Source of the DNA: Acheta domesticus
Lineage: Eukaryota > Arthropoda > Insecta > Orthoptera > Gryllidae
Reading direction: 5' to 3'
Length of the DNA: 64,000 bases
Assembly: GCA_031308135.1 (NCBI GenBank)
Contig: JAHLJT010008756.1
Span: forward strand, 106,171,271 to 106,235,270
In this document: positions 35,761 through 48,027 of the stretch, piece by piece
How positions within the stretch are numbered: position 1 is the stretch's first letter
Layout of the letters: the number at the start of each line of letters is the position of its first letter
Translations under genes and position numbers: made by a program
The notes under the pieces: model-generated
Seen by the model: only the letters and a program-made list of their open reading frames with translations
The model's database searches: none
What the model was told of the DNA's origin: nothing

Positions 35761-36369
35761 TGGAAACAGATCTTAAGATGCGAATGGGACTGGCTTGAAT
35801 TTGGCCCGGCAAAACATGGAGCGTTGAGAATCAGCCTTAAAGTAATGTTGCAGAGTTATTCTTGTGAGCCGGCAACACCGCTTGGCTTGATGTTTAAGCA
35901 CATGGTCAGTTTGAGGTTAAACACACCAAAGTAATCTTGAAAGAACAAAAATAAATGATGCAAGTAATCATAGCTATACAATTGCATTCATGTAAGATCA
36001 GATAACATTAATCATACTGATCCAACTACCACATTTCTAGGCAATGAAATGTTCGGTTGCACTGCACCCCAGTGCATGAGTCAAAAGATAAGTAAAATGA
36101 TTACAGAATAAGAAAAATTCGTACACAGCCCAATCACTATAGCACTTGAAGCACACAGTAAACTTATTTTATTCAGAAAGGAGCACTGAAGAGAAATGCT
36201 ATTAGCAAATAATAGTTAATCGCTCATAGAGGTTTAAAGCAAAGTTCATTTTGTGCAAGTACATTAAGTACATTTTGTACTTAATGTGGATAAAGTGCAC
36301 ATTAGCCATGGGTAACTGTAGATGAAGTATATTACGGTGATGAGGAATAACATATTATATGTATCAAAC
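35761..36369. other. Intronic stretch, nothing recognised
   Basis: Could include the LINE 5' untranslated region on its left. No gene supported. Confidence 0.35.
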
Positions 36370-36960
36370 TACTTCTTGCGAGTGTTTAGCCCTTGCGGTT
36401 GTCTCTCGCATCCCAATCTGCATACCCCTCTATCAGACGTTCTCTTCGTTCTCTTCTTTGCATATCTTTAAAAATCTAATTCTGCCATTCCTCTCTGGGT
36501 CTACCTCTTTTTCTTCTGTGTAATGGAAACCAATCACAACACTTTCTAGACCATCTCCCACAATCAAGCCTTTTCACGTGACCAAACTATTTCAGCCTTC
36601 ATGTTTCCAATTCATCTATAATGGACTTTAGAAACCTGCATTTGCTTTTCATCGGACAAAATCACCTGATCGTCAGTGAATATTAATATATGAAGGAAAT
36701 CTTTGTTAATGTACATTCCCATACCCAAACACATATTTTGCCATTTTTTAAGACTTTCTTGGAGGTAAATCTTAAACAAAGTAGGTGGTAAACAACACCC
36801 TTGTCTCAAACCCTTTGTCCAAGTGATTGAGAAACTTCATTACCCTCTTTCATTCTTGTTTCTTGATTCACGTACCAATATTTTACTGCATTTATATATT
36901 GGGCACTGTTAACAGCCTTTTCCAGAATTTGGAAGAGCTTGCCGAATGGGACTATATCAT
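36370..36960 (-). pseudogene. LINE reverse-transcriptase fragment
   Basis: On the minus strand: YDIVPFGKLFQILEKAVNSA and INAVKYWYVNQETRMKEGNE (36955-36840). After a frameshift, MRQGCCLPPTLFKIYLQESL and HILIFTDDQVILSDEKQ follow (36809-36640). These are the RT palm blocks with an FTDD box (family FADD). It is a different LINE lineage from the element at 31880, with no other domains present. Confidence 0.7.
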
Positions 36961-37194
36961 AAAAGTTTAGTATAAAGGATATCTGTCAAACTTGTGTAGA
37001 GATGAGAGAAATTTTCCGGGCTGATCGGCCATCGTCTAGTTGGCATTGAAGGGCCAAACATTTCATCCATGACTGCTGTGGATATCTTCAGTGGCAGCAG
37101 GGTCGTGGGTGCAGTAGCCGGGGCAGCGATTGGCTGGTGACTAGCCAGTCCAGAAACCAAATAAAATAGAAAAAAAATCTAATTTTTTTAGATA
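36961..37194. other. Intronic stretch, nothing recognised
   Basis: Short stretch with somewhat higher GC between the RT fragment and the (CTT)n tract. Confidence 0.4.
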
Positions 37195-37720
37195 TTGACA
37201 CTTCTTCAATTTTTCTTGTCTTCTTCTTATTTTCTTCTTCTTTTCCTCTTCTTCTTCTTGTCTTCTTCTTCTTCTTGTCTTCTTCTTCTTCTTGTCGTCT
37301 TCTTCTACTTCTTCTTCTTGTCGTCTTCTACTTCTTCTTCTTGTTGTCGTCGTCGTCTTCTTCTTGTCGTCAATCGTCTTTCTTCTTCTTCTTGTCTTCT
37401 TCTTTTCTTCTTCTTCTTCTTCTTGTCGTCTTCTTCTTGTCTTCTTCTTTTCTTCTTCTTCTTGTCTTCTTCTTTTCTTCTTCTTCTTGTCGTCTTCTTC
37501 TTGTCTTTTTCTTCTTCTTGTTGTCTTCTTCTTCTTGTTGTCTTCTTCTTCTTGTTGTCTTCTTGTTTTCTTCTTCTTGTTTTCTTCTTCTTCTTGTTGT
37601 CTTCTTGTTTTCTTCTTCTTGTTTCTTCTTCTTCTTGTCTTCGTCTTCTTCTTGTCTTCGTCTTCTTCTTCTTCTTGTCTTCGTCTTCTTCTTCTTCTTG
37701 TCTTCTTCTTCTTCTTCAAG
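37195..37720. repeat. (CTT)n/(CTTGT) microsatellite
   Basis: About 520 bp of TTCTTCTTCTTGTC-type repeats, pyrimidines on the plus (Sxl sense) strand, ending about 360 bp upstream of the exon 4 acceptor. Long frames over it (Ser/Leu/Phe or Lys/Glu/Arg only) are artefacts. Confidence 0.95.
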
Positions 37721-38080
37721 TCTTAATTTCTTGTCCTAAAGCATCACAGCTAGGTCAAACATTTCTGTTCACCCTACACCCACCATTTGTGTGTCCACAG
37801 TCCCTGGTCCCTGGTCCCTATCCCAGCCAGTGGTGCCATCAGGTTACTACTTCCCTTGATGAGATACAAAATTTTTGGCTTCAAATTATCATTATTAGGG
37901 TAAAAAAAAACACATTCTTAGAAAACCAGCAATTTTCAAAGTCCAGCAAGTAATGGGTTAACCAGGGACAGCCTTCAGGTCCTATACTATGTAATATATG
38001 TTGATGATAATTCCAGTTTTTAAAAATTTTGTTTAGAAAATTATGAAGTTTATTTTTAATGTTGACTCTTCTTTTGCCAG

Positions 38081-38241
38081 GTATGATCGCCGTGAGGAAG
38101 CGCAACAGGCCATCAATGCACTAAATGGTGCAATTCCAGAGAATGGTACAGAACCATTATCAGTAAAGATTGCAGAAGAGCATGGAAAACAAAAGGCAGC
38201 TTATTATGCAGGCTGGCAGGCTGGTTATAATCAAAGTAGAG
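38081..38241 (+). CDS. Sxl: Sxl exon, end of RRM2 and following linker
   Basis: This exon completes codon 147 and encodes residues 148-200 plus one base: YDRREEAQQAINALNGAIPE, then TEPLSVKIAEEHGKQKAA, then YYAGWQAGYNQSR. It finishes RNP1 (the last Tyr), the second helix and the last strand of RRM2. AEEHGKQKAA is a Sex-lethal signature; ELAV/Hu proteins have FANNPSQK-type sequence here. The acceptor CTTCTTTTGCCAG is good and the donor GAG/GTAAGT is strong, so at least one more coding exon must follow, entering in phase 1. Confidence 0.93.
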
Positions 38242-38675
38242 GTAAGTTTTGGTACATGTGCAGATGAAAGTAATAAATGTATTCATGTGGGCAGCAAAGT
38301 TGCAAATATTAATTTCTGGTGATGTAAAAACTGAAAACTGTAATCATCTGTTTTGGTGGTTGCTTATTAAAGTGTTTACTTAAGCGTATAAACCTTGTTT
38401 TTTTATGTAATTATTCTTGCCATTGTATTGTCAATTTATACTGACAAATACATTCACAGATAAACATTATCTCATGTTTTTAATAATTGATACCAAGATT
38501 GTTGTAGAAATTTGTTGTTGAAGTTTTTAAGGTCAAATTTAATGTTACATTTAAATTGCTGGGAGATATGGCAGTTTGTCTCATTGAAATTATTGTTTTT
38601 GTAATTTAAACATAAGCTTCCGTATGTTGACTATTTTTTAAAATTGGCATTTGCCTAATTTTGTGTTCATTGTAG

Positions 38676-38881
38676 ATGGTGAAATCTCAAGGCAATATTA
38701 CCAATACCCTAGTGATTCAATAAAAAATGTTTTTAAAATGCTGAACAGGGTTTTAAGTCATGTCTTTCTTGTATTGCTCAATTTAAAAAAATTGTTGACA
38801 TGGTCCAGGCAAAGAATCAAAAGATGGGGTGTGGTTGGGAACAAAAATGTTTATTTCCAAGCAGTTTTTAGAGTGAGATAA
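38676..38881 (+). CDS. Sxl: Candidate Sxl terminal exon (uncertain)
   Basis: An acceptor with a fair pyrimidine tract (TTTTGTGTTCATTGTAG) lies 434 bp after exon 4. Joining it keeps the phase and gives an open frame of 67 residues to a TGA, beginning DGEISRQYYQYPSDS. An AATAAA occurs inside at about 38719. I do not recognise the sequence as a known Sxl C-terminus, and the later residues (VFLVLLNLKKLLTW) could be chance, so the call rests on position and phase only. Confidence 0.25.
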
Positions 38882-39946
38882 ACATAATAGATGTCCCAAG
38901 GCCTACATTCTAGTCAAAATATAGTGTTCTAAAACAATTTGTATAGTTTTGTTTTTTTGCTTTGTTTTTTGGGTTGCTGATTAAGAGTCTGAAGATTGCC
39001 AAAAAATATTTTGCATGGAATTTGAGCTATTACAAAAAACTTGAAGAAATAACATTTTCTTCTTTTTTTAGCCTATATCTATAGAACTATCTAATTTAGC
39101 CAAACACTTTGTCTTTTGTGAAAATATTCTATGAAACATTTTATTCAATTTAGTTTCTTACAACTTTTTTTTGTTACATGCATCATTTAGGCATAGTTGA
39201 TACTTGAAATTTGACAAATTTTTGCACAACTTATCATTAGCTACGAAAAACCATTAGCTACCATTAGCTATTAGAAAGGCTAATCAGGAACTTTGATGTC
39301 TTCTGTTTGGTACAACTGTCTGGCTAATAATTTTGTGGCAGGCTTTTTTTTAATGAGCCTTTTCTTACAAATGGACAGAATCAAATATTATTATTAACAT
39401 TATGAATAAAATTACTGTTGGAAAGGGGCATTGAATATCATTGGCGTACAAAGCCCGTTTTACAGAATTTATAACACAGGTAATGCAACAGCCTGTATTT
39501 ACATTGAGTTAATCATGCTCTAAAGTGGTTCACACATTATAACCTATTGTGACAGGCTGGAGCCCACTATTTGTTCTTTCTCAGTCCCAGTCTTCAGCCT
39601 TTTTTTGTTTATCAACTTTTCTTTTCACACTTTAAGATCACTGCAATTTTCTTAATATTCACACAAAAGGATATTAGGAATGTTTTGGAAGGGCCTTCTG
39701 AATTCAACAATGATTTTTAAAAATATCGTTCCAAATACAGATGGTGACAGAAAAGATACGAGATAAGAAAGAGAGGAAGGCAGGTGCTCGAGTTAACAGT
39801 AATGGACAGGGTTGAGGTTGCAACTCAAGACACCTGGTATTGTTAACTTGTATTTCTTCCATATAATATACATTCAACCCAAGTGGTCATGTATTCAGAG
39901 CATGCATTAGAATGGTATTGTCGCAGTAATCGCAAAGATATATGGT
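38882..39946. other. Nothing recognised
   Basis: AT-rich sequence; short direct repeats of ACCATTAGCTA near 39245-39275 only. Confidence 0.4.
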
Positions 39947-42900
39947 TAGGGTGCCTGCGTGTCTGGAAAATCAGGGATTTTGATTATCTTCGAAAATATT
40001 CAGGAATGTTGAGGGAATTCGGTAAAAAGTTATCAAAAATTGGGGAAAATTAGGGAACTAACAAGAGACTTTTCTTCTTCTTTGTGGCTGATTATATTGA
40101 TTGTTAAAAAATTAGTGGCTGAATCAGAGTTATTAGTATGACTTGTGTTCATAGTCCTACTATACTGCAAAAAGACACAAATGTTGCATGATCGGTGGAC
40201 GAATGCAAAGAACAACTGGTGGGAGTGAGGGCATACTGTTTATGTAGTTACGGCAAAAAAGTAATTTGGAATGAAATGCGTTGGGCAGACTCGAGGATAT
40301 TTCATGTTCATTGCATTCACCAAAGTTGCTTCATCATGAAATTCGCCAAGTGTAGCGAAGTGTCACTGTACCTTAGAAGTTTGACATTAATAAATATGAC
40401 ACTATTCTGATCACTGAACTGTGAACAATTAAGGGAGTTGTATTGATAACCTTGATTCTACCGAATTGTTTTGATTATTTTAGCAAGCAGAAACAGGTTA
40501 TAAGCAGATAATGGCTTACGTTGTGTAGAAGTTGTGAAGCTTTGCATGAAAGATAGGCATAGAAAGATAGAAAGTTTAACATATTGATTTTGTGAAATCA
40601 GTATTGAATTAGACAATGACAGCATGTTTTTTATTTATTATAAATAATAGGTTATTTAGAATGGCTCTCAGACGTACTAAATTTAATCTCAGATGGCTAG
40701 ACCCAAACTCGTTTTCTGCTTTTGCAGAATCGGTGGAGAGTGTAAAGGAGAAGCCATATCAAGCACTCTAAATTTTGTCTATCAGTCACAAACTGCAGAA
40801 GCGACTAACACAGTAACAATTCGAGTACAGTCAGAAGAAGCCCTACTGGTACTGCAGAAGGCCTATGGCATTGTAAATTCACTATATAAGCAAAGAGTTT
40901 TTTTTTTTCGTTTTCTCAAGTGGTTATGTATCAAAACCAGAAATAGGACGGGCTTTCACTGTGGTGGAGAACAGGTTTTCTTTAAAGTCATGTGTAAATA
41001 TTTCAAGCTGCTTTATAAATGTTTCCTGATAGTGAAATAGCACAGAAATTTCAGCTTGGTAAAGATGAAATGTGTTACATAATGCACTATGGTTTGACTC
41101 ATTACTTCAGTGAGAACTTACTTGATTTACTTAAGAACTGTACTGACGTCATGTATTGTGATGAATCTCTTAACAAAGTAGTTCAGAGAGGTCAGGTGGA
41201 TCTTGTAAGATTTTAGGATGACTGAAAATATGGTATTTACCTGATATTTGAACAGGGTATTGACTGCTGGCAAAGATATTCTAGAGAAGTTTTGAGATGG
41301 TCTGTCAGGTTTGCCTTAGGCAAAATTGTTACAGATCTCCATGGATGGCCCTAATGTCAATCTTAGTTTTTTTTGACAAATTGCGAGAGCGTAAGAATAA
41401 TATTGACGTGGCATTTGCCATAATGGCAAAAACTTGATTCAGTTTGGCACATGTCTTCATGTGCTGTGATGTTTGGTTTCCAGTGTTGATTGGGACATAA
41501 TTTTGATTTTACAAAATATGTATTAATTACTGAAAGATTCTCCTGCAAGGAGAGCACAGTTCACACTGCAGCTAGAGGGAGTTCTTTATTTCCAAAAAAA
41601 GTTTGTGCTATTAGGTGACTGGAAAACAGCGCATTGAAAGGACAATTGAAATTGTTGATTCTGTTAAAAAGTACTTACTGGCAGCAAAAATGATAGATAG
41701 GAAGGTTTCTAACTTTCTCAAAAAAGTTCTCGATGACTCTCCATTGAAATGTAAACTTTCATCTTTTAATTCACTGAGTTAAAAGACACAAATCCCCTTG
41801 AAGTCAATGTGGATCATTTCTAAGGAAATTCCAGAGCCCCAATCCACTGGCTCCATTCTTACATAAAAATCTCTCAATGCTACTACACAGTCTTATGAAA
41901 AGGTTTGTGAAATTTGACTATTTAACTCCAACATCATTGATGAAAGTAGATGTTTACGATTAAAAAAAAACAAACAAGAATGTCGAAAAGTTCTACAGAA
42001 CATGACCAAAAAAGTTAGAGATGAGTCTTGAAAAATACAAGTGTGTTCTGGCCTTGAGTAGCTAAAACACAAATGTAATTTTGAACAGATTGAGTATTGT
42101 AAGTGGTCGCTTTAGGCGTTTTTTAGAGAGTCTTTTCAAGGCAAACAAAATCACTGAATCTGTAGCAGAGGAGGCTGTAGATTAGTATGAGACATTTGCT
42201 GCAGAAGCTAAGATGTCCTTCAAAAGAGAATTTGAGAAATATGTTACAACAAATAACAAGATAATGGACTGTATCAATTATTTTCCAGTTTGTGGAAAGA
42301 TGAAAAAGATTTTTAAGATCTATGGAGAAGGTACTGAAGGAATGTCTTACATTTTTACATGTGAATTTGTCAGTGGAAAGTGGTTTTTCTGTGAACAAAG
42401 AAATTTTAGTAGAAAATTTGCACGAACAAAGTGTAGTTGATCAACTAAAAGTATATGATGCAATCAAAGTAGTTGGTGATGCAATCAAAGTAACAATTGC
42501 AAAAATGCTGTCAGTGAGATCAGCACATCAAAGATATGGGGATGATTTATTACAAAAGCAAGATTTCAGGAAGAAAGAAGTACAACAGCGGGAAGAGAAG
42601 AGAAAGCTTGATGCTACACTGAAAGATTTGGAACAGAAAAAAAGTTACTTAGAATACAAAAGGAGAAAGAAGAGGATCAAATTCAAGTGAAAATAAATCA
42701 TCTTGAAGAGTAAAGAAAATCTTGAAGTGTGATGTGCCTGAACTTACTAATACATGAATTAATGATGCATGAAACTTTATAGCAACCATCTTGTATTGTA
42801 AAGTATGCAGTAGTAATCAAAAGCGTTACAATATTTTCATTGTATTTACTATTCACTTCTTTTCAGTTGCAATAAAGACGATGCCTGTCAATCTCAGTGG

Positions 42901-43140
42901 CAGTAATTCTTTTCCCTCTAAATTTCTATAAATACTGTAAACATAATTGATGAACAGTTCTTAATGTTGTTCATCATTCAATTTTGTATGATTAAGTTTT
43001 AATTAACTTCGTTCCTTCTGGCATTATCACAAGTTTGGGGTTATATGGGTTTTGGGTTTCCTTTATAGAGTCAGGGAAAATGCCATGAAATGGTCAGAAA
43101 AATCATTGATTTGATAATCAAAATATGTGCAGTCACCTTG
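39947..43140 (+). mobile_element. DNA transposon relic with degenerate TIRs (hAT-like)
   Basis: The left end AGGGTGCCTGCGTGTCTGGA and the inverted right end AAGGTGACTGCACATATTTT match at most of the first 12 positions and continue with shared AAATCAGGGATTTTGATTATC-like sequence. Between them lie fragments of a transposase-type protein (separate entry). The flanking 8-mers do not match convincingly. The length of about 3.2 kb and the gene content fit a hAT-like element; the superfamily is an inference. Confidence 0.55.
40690..42690 (+). pseudogene. Broken transposase-like gene
   Basis: Plus-strand pieces in order: GGECKGEAISSTLNFVYQSQ with VTIRVQSEEALLVLQKAYGI (40735-40880); FPDSEIAQKFQLGKDEMCYI and LLDLLKNCTDVMYCDESLNK (41022-41180); VTGKQRIERTIEIVDSVKK-like sequence near 41620; and VNLSVESGFSVNKEILVENL with a charged helical tail (42370-42690). 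I know this as a multicopy arthropod protein with a C-terminal SVExGFS motif of the hAT dimerisation type. Stops and frameshifts separate all pieces. No functional product is possible. Confidence 0.6.
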
Positions 43141-43384
43141 ATTAATGATCTTGTTTTGCAATTTATTATTTTATTTAATATATTATTGAATTATTTAATT
43201 TATTATTTTAGTGTAGAATGATTTTTTACAAGAAGTTTATGTTTTTGAGATATTACCAAACCTTTTAAAATGTTTTTTCATGTTTTATGGCCATATCACA
43301 AATTTGGATAAAAGTTTCGGTGGCAGACTGAACGGCACCCCAAAAATGAAATTGAATCGATGATTGTTGAAATGAACTAAGTGC
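43141..43384. other. Nothing recognised
   Basis: Short AT-rich stretch between two dead mobile genes. Confidence 0.4.
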
Positions 43385-44460
43385 ATGATTTTCATTTTGC
43401 ACTTGGTGATGGTTTTTGTATTCTTTCATTCTTTAATGATTAGTGAAGAAACAAATGTACTGCAGACACTACTTATACCTTTTTTACCTAGCAGAATCAA
43501 AAGATTGAGAGATGAAAGGTACAAAGTCCATCACTTAGTTCCCATCAACACTCAATGGAGCGTGTATGCGCATAATGCAAGAGGTAAACAATTTTATTCA
43601 TCAGCAGTGAAATGCAATGAAAAGTGTAAACAGAATGGTGACACTGCCTGTTTAATATTTGACTGTATGCAGAATTTGTCTCTTCCCCCATTCCTATAGA
43701 GGACATTGTTTATTTGAGGCAACTATGGGTAAGTGTATTTTGCATTCATTAACAGCACAAGGACAGTTGCCAAATGTAAAAGTATCATGAAGGAATTGCA
43801 AAAAATGAGCAAACGAAGTTCATTTGTTTCTTTTAGATTTTATCTACAATTATTTTCCAGACAACATTAAAAGGCTGCAGTTTTATTCTGTCAGTTGTCC
43901 AGCACAAAACAGAAATCATTTGTTCATAAGAATGTGTATGGGACTCACAGAAAATAACAGATTTTGTCAGATAATCCACCGCTTCCCAATGCGGGTCCTT
44001 TTTTTCCTTACCCATGAGAGATACTTCAAACTCTTCACTAGAAGTTTCAAGAAATATGACAGAATTTACACACCAGTGAAATACTGTGAAACTATTGAAA
44101 AAGGAAAGAAGAGCTGTTTTGTAAAAATGGTCACTCCAAGTGACATACTTGATATACAAAGTGGTGGCCAAAGCATTATAAAAAAAGTGCCCACAGAGTG
44201 ATGAATTTTCTGGATGAAGCATTCCAAGGAAAGAAAAGAGCTTTCTTTTCTCCATCTTCATTCCTGCAATTTGAGTCCTCGGCATCCCATTCGGTCCGTG
44301 TGGTGACTTTCCCCTACAATAATAGCTTTATAGAGAACTGATTACAACCCAGCCGAAGAGAAGTAAAAAACATTTTTGCAGGAATAATGAGTGCCTATTC
44401 GAAAGGAAAAGTACTCATAAATGAAACAAAAAACGGAAGATTTAAGAAAAGGATATTGTT
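43385..44460 (+). pseudogene. Broken multicopy ORF, transposon-associated
   Basis: Frames 43385-43699 and 43824-44201 read as one protein: GDTACLIFDCMQNLSLPP, then NIKRLQFYSVSCPAQNRNHL, KKYDRIYTPVKYCETIEKGK. They match, from memory, a repeated arthropod protein family with a DGCSGQNKNH motif annotated as a domain of unknown function (DUF7869-like; name not certain). Here the motif is VSCPAQNRNH, so the acidic residue is lost. A frameshift lies near 43700. The remainder decays to about 44460. I infer a dead transposon gene. Confidence 0.5.
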
Positions 44461-47199
44461 GTTAGGTTATTGACTTAGAAGATTCTAAATAGTTTTATGA
44501 TATTGTCTTATAATGGTCTAGTATACTTTCTTGGGTGTATAATGTACAATTTGTGAACATTCCTTTAGGTTTTCTTTCATTGTTAATTAAAAGTATCAAG
44601 ATTTTTATGAAAACTGTTCTGTGGAAACCGTGATTAATGTTGAAAAGCACTAAGTCCAAAACATAAAAGCAACATTTAAAAATTGTATACACATGCAATT
44701 GGATATCTTTTTAAAGAGAGAAAATTGGATCCGAACAGAGAAGTAATAGGAAAAAAAAAGAAAAGAAAAAAAAGAAATGAAATTTCTTAAATGATAGTTT
44801 TTTTTGTGTGGTGTTTTTGTTTGCTTGTTTGTTGCTTTATCAATAATTTTAAAACTAGGACTTTGTGCCTTTCAACAATCATCAATTCAATTGCAAAAAA
44901 TCATCCACAATTTCATTTTGGAATGGCTTGTATCAATTTGTAATGAATGAACTATGATGCCCAAGGGTAGAGCTTTGTTTACAATTAAACAATTGGCTTC
45001 TTCGACTACATTCTTGCACTTTCTTTTTTCTATGCCTTTTTATCGCAAAGAGGAACTGTATCAAAGGAGAAAGATCATTAACTAAGATATAAAGTTATTA
45101 GCAAGGCAAATAGTTTTAGTGAGCATAGGCATGAAGGTTTCTAATTAGCCAATCAATAGGTATCGGATTTGCGCAATAATTTGTTGAAATTTAGTTATGA
45201 AATTACGCCTAAGTGGTGCATGTAATGGAAACAGTTGTAAGGATTTAAATTGCAGAAAATTTTATGTAGAATGTTTTGGTAAAGAGTAATTTTTTGGTCT
45301 GAATTCGATAGTTTTTTAGATTTAGGCAATGATTTTTTGTTATAATTCAAATTCCAACAGAATGTATTTTTTTGGCAAATTTCAGATTCGTATTCAGCAC
45401 CCCAAAAAACATTAAGGAGCAAAAAATCAAAACTGCACCACAATTTGTTGTAGAACATTCTTTTTGATTACATAATGACTAGATTGCTATGAGGTGAGTG
45501 CGGTACAAGAAGGTCCCCATTTTTGATTTTCACTTTCATCTCGTGTACAGGGCATCATATTGAAAAAAAATATTCTAATCAAAATAAAAATTGGCGAAGT
45601 TTTTTTCTAGAGGATTGCGAATATCACTAAGTTCAACAAACTTTACTTGCCTCAGACAGTTGTACAGCAATGCCTTCATAATAGAAGATGTAGAACACTA
45701 TATTCTCTTTCAAATGAGGCATATTTTTTTACATTTTTTTAGAAAGGTCAAAAACAATTTGAAAGTTTAGGAGAAGTTTTGAGTTTTTGAAAGAAAATGG
45801 TTCATCGCACTGTTTTACTATTCAAGAGTTACATCATTGTGTATACAACAAACCAGAAAAGTCTGTATATTTTATTCACTCAATCTAGGTTTTTGATTAT
45901 TACTGAAAAACGCATTGCTCAAAAATAGGGTACATTAAACTAACACATTCTCGCTACTTTCTTCAAATACTTTGAAAAGCTCAGATCTTAACTCAGCAAG
46001 TATCTGAGTCTTAATAGGTGCCACTGTTAATAAATACCATGTAAAACTGATGAACTGCCAATTACATTCAGAGGCCAAGATTGCACTGTCCTCTTTGGGT
46101 CTTGCTTTGTTAGTCTATTGGAAGTAGTAGATTGCAACATCAGCTGCAAGTCAACTGGTGGGTGCTCAGATGTAAGAACAGAAGCCATTTAACACAGTGT
46201 TACTGTTCTAGCTATCTTCCTGGATGCAGGAAGCAGTACACACTTCTTTTGCATGCATTTTCAGACAAAAGATTTTTTAAAATAATATCCAGGCAATAAA
46301 AACTGACCCTAGGCAGGAAGAAAATATGCTGTGAAAATTCAATAGGAAATAGAGGAAGCCTTGCCTACCTTGATAAACTATCTGGTTTGGGTTCTATATC
46401 TTCAGTGCCAGCATCTTGATTGTCTTATTATGGGATTCCTTTGAGACAATTCCCACAACAATTTTGACGTAGGGGAAGTTCATTAAGGCATTCACAAGCT
46501 CACATTTGCCCATGCTGCTGTCTGGTATGCCAAAAGGCAATAGTTTCGAAAATTTCTTCTGATGCTGTAATCTTTAGTCTGCACAGGTTGCCTCCTAGAC
46601 CCACAATTCAAGTGGGTGCTTATTTCCCAACCAGAGCAGGACCTGGTGTAAAGTTCTGATGAAATATTTGTTGGTTGCTTCTCAAGTAGGTAGAAGAGAA
46701 GCTGTTAGGCTTGGTGTTTACTGCAGACTTAACAAATTAGTGGTAATGGTTGAGGACTAGAGGTTGACAATTCTTTTTTTTGCTGGGATGACCTACCATC
46801 TCCAGATATATTTGTTTGGTTTCCGCAACTTTAGCTTGTGATGAGATGCTGGAGAACGTTGTCTACTACTGTTTGAATGTTTATAGTAATATTTGATGAA
46901 ACTAACTTAATTCTTCCAAAATGCTGCAAATGAGTCACAACCATTCGACTAACCAATGGATGGAGGCAATAATTGACTTAATTTGAGAAAATAATTTACT
47001 ACTTACAGGCGCAAAGAAAATCCACTTTTTGGGTTTCAGGGCCCCACAAAACAAGTACTTTTGTACATCAGCACATTTCACGCTTGTGTATGTGTAGAAT
47101 AAAGAAAGTTACTTAAGGAAGCAAAAAATCTATGCCACGATCTTGATAGAAATACACATTTTAGAGGTCGGCTGTGCACAATACCAGTACTTAAACCTT
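44461..47199. other. Long stretch, nothing recognised
   Basis: About 2.7 kb of AT-rich DNA. No open frame with recognisable protein features, no tandem array, and no terminal repeats were found. It could contain Sxl downstream exons, but I cannot identify any. Confidence 0.4.
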
Positions 47200-47770
47200 C
47201 ACAGGATTTTTTCCAATGTGGATATTCCCTGATCGATTTTGGCTGCACTTGAACCCCCGCAAATTCCAAACTGTTCTTTTAATTTTTGACGGTACTTTCC
47301 ACAAAGCCCTTGGGCATGCTGTAGGATGTTTTAAATTTTTTTTCAAAAATTGTTCTAACATTTTTCTTTGTTTTGCTGAAATACAGCAAAGTATGATTAT
47401 AAAATTGGGCAGGTGCAGTTTTCAGTAATTCTCTGAAATTTCAAAACTTGCAAAAATTAAAAATTTGTCTGGACCCTTTCATGAAAGTGCAATTATTGAA
47501 AGTAATTTTTAATTTATTTTACACTACAGTAAAATGGGAGGAGGGAGTGCGTTGGGGGGAAGGAGTGCATTTGTTAGGTGTTGTTTTCCGTCAGTTTACT
47601 CTTCAAATTATATTATTTTTTTCCCCCTCAAATCTACTGGACAAAAATAAATAAATTTTTACAAGATCTTCAAATCTACGTTTCTCCACATTTTAACACA
47701 GGGATTTTGCAATAATTTGTGTAAGTGAAGATTTATAAATATTTTTTTTGTAAAAACAAAATTATTTTTG
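47200..47770 (+). repeat. Degenerate 303-bp-unit family fragment
   Basis: TGTGGATATTCCCTGATCGA at 47217, GGTACTTTCCACAAAGCCC at 47290 and TTTTTTTCAAAAATTGTTCTAAC at 47338 follow the order of the block after the (GTCC)n region of the full copies. Heavily diverged; ends absent. Confidence 0.5.
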
Positions 47771-48027
47771 AAAAGCCTTGTGTTAAATGTGATCATAGGT
47801 CTTAAAGTTTCACCTCAATTTTTTTAGTGCAGTCATCATGAATAGTTTCTGAGGAAAGTAAAAACGAAAGCCATGAAATTAACATGGGAGACAAAGGGCC
47901 TTCCAGAACCCCTTTTCCTTCTTTGAAGGAAAATGCAGAATTTGCAAATGCGTATTAAAAGGAAAATGCATAAGCAACAAGTAATGGCACCCTTCAGTTT
48001 TTAGTAGCTTCACACCGTAAGATTTAA

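Noticed and set aside
37141..37953. Ser/Leu/Phe-rich and Lys/Arg/Glu-rich frames over the (CTT)n tract
   Set aside because: Low-complexity translation of a microsatellite on each strand.
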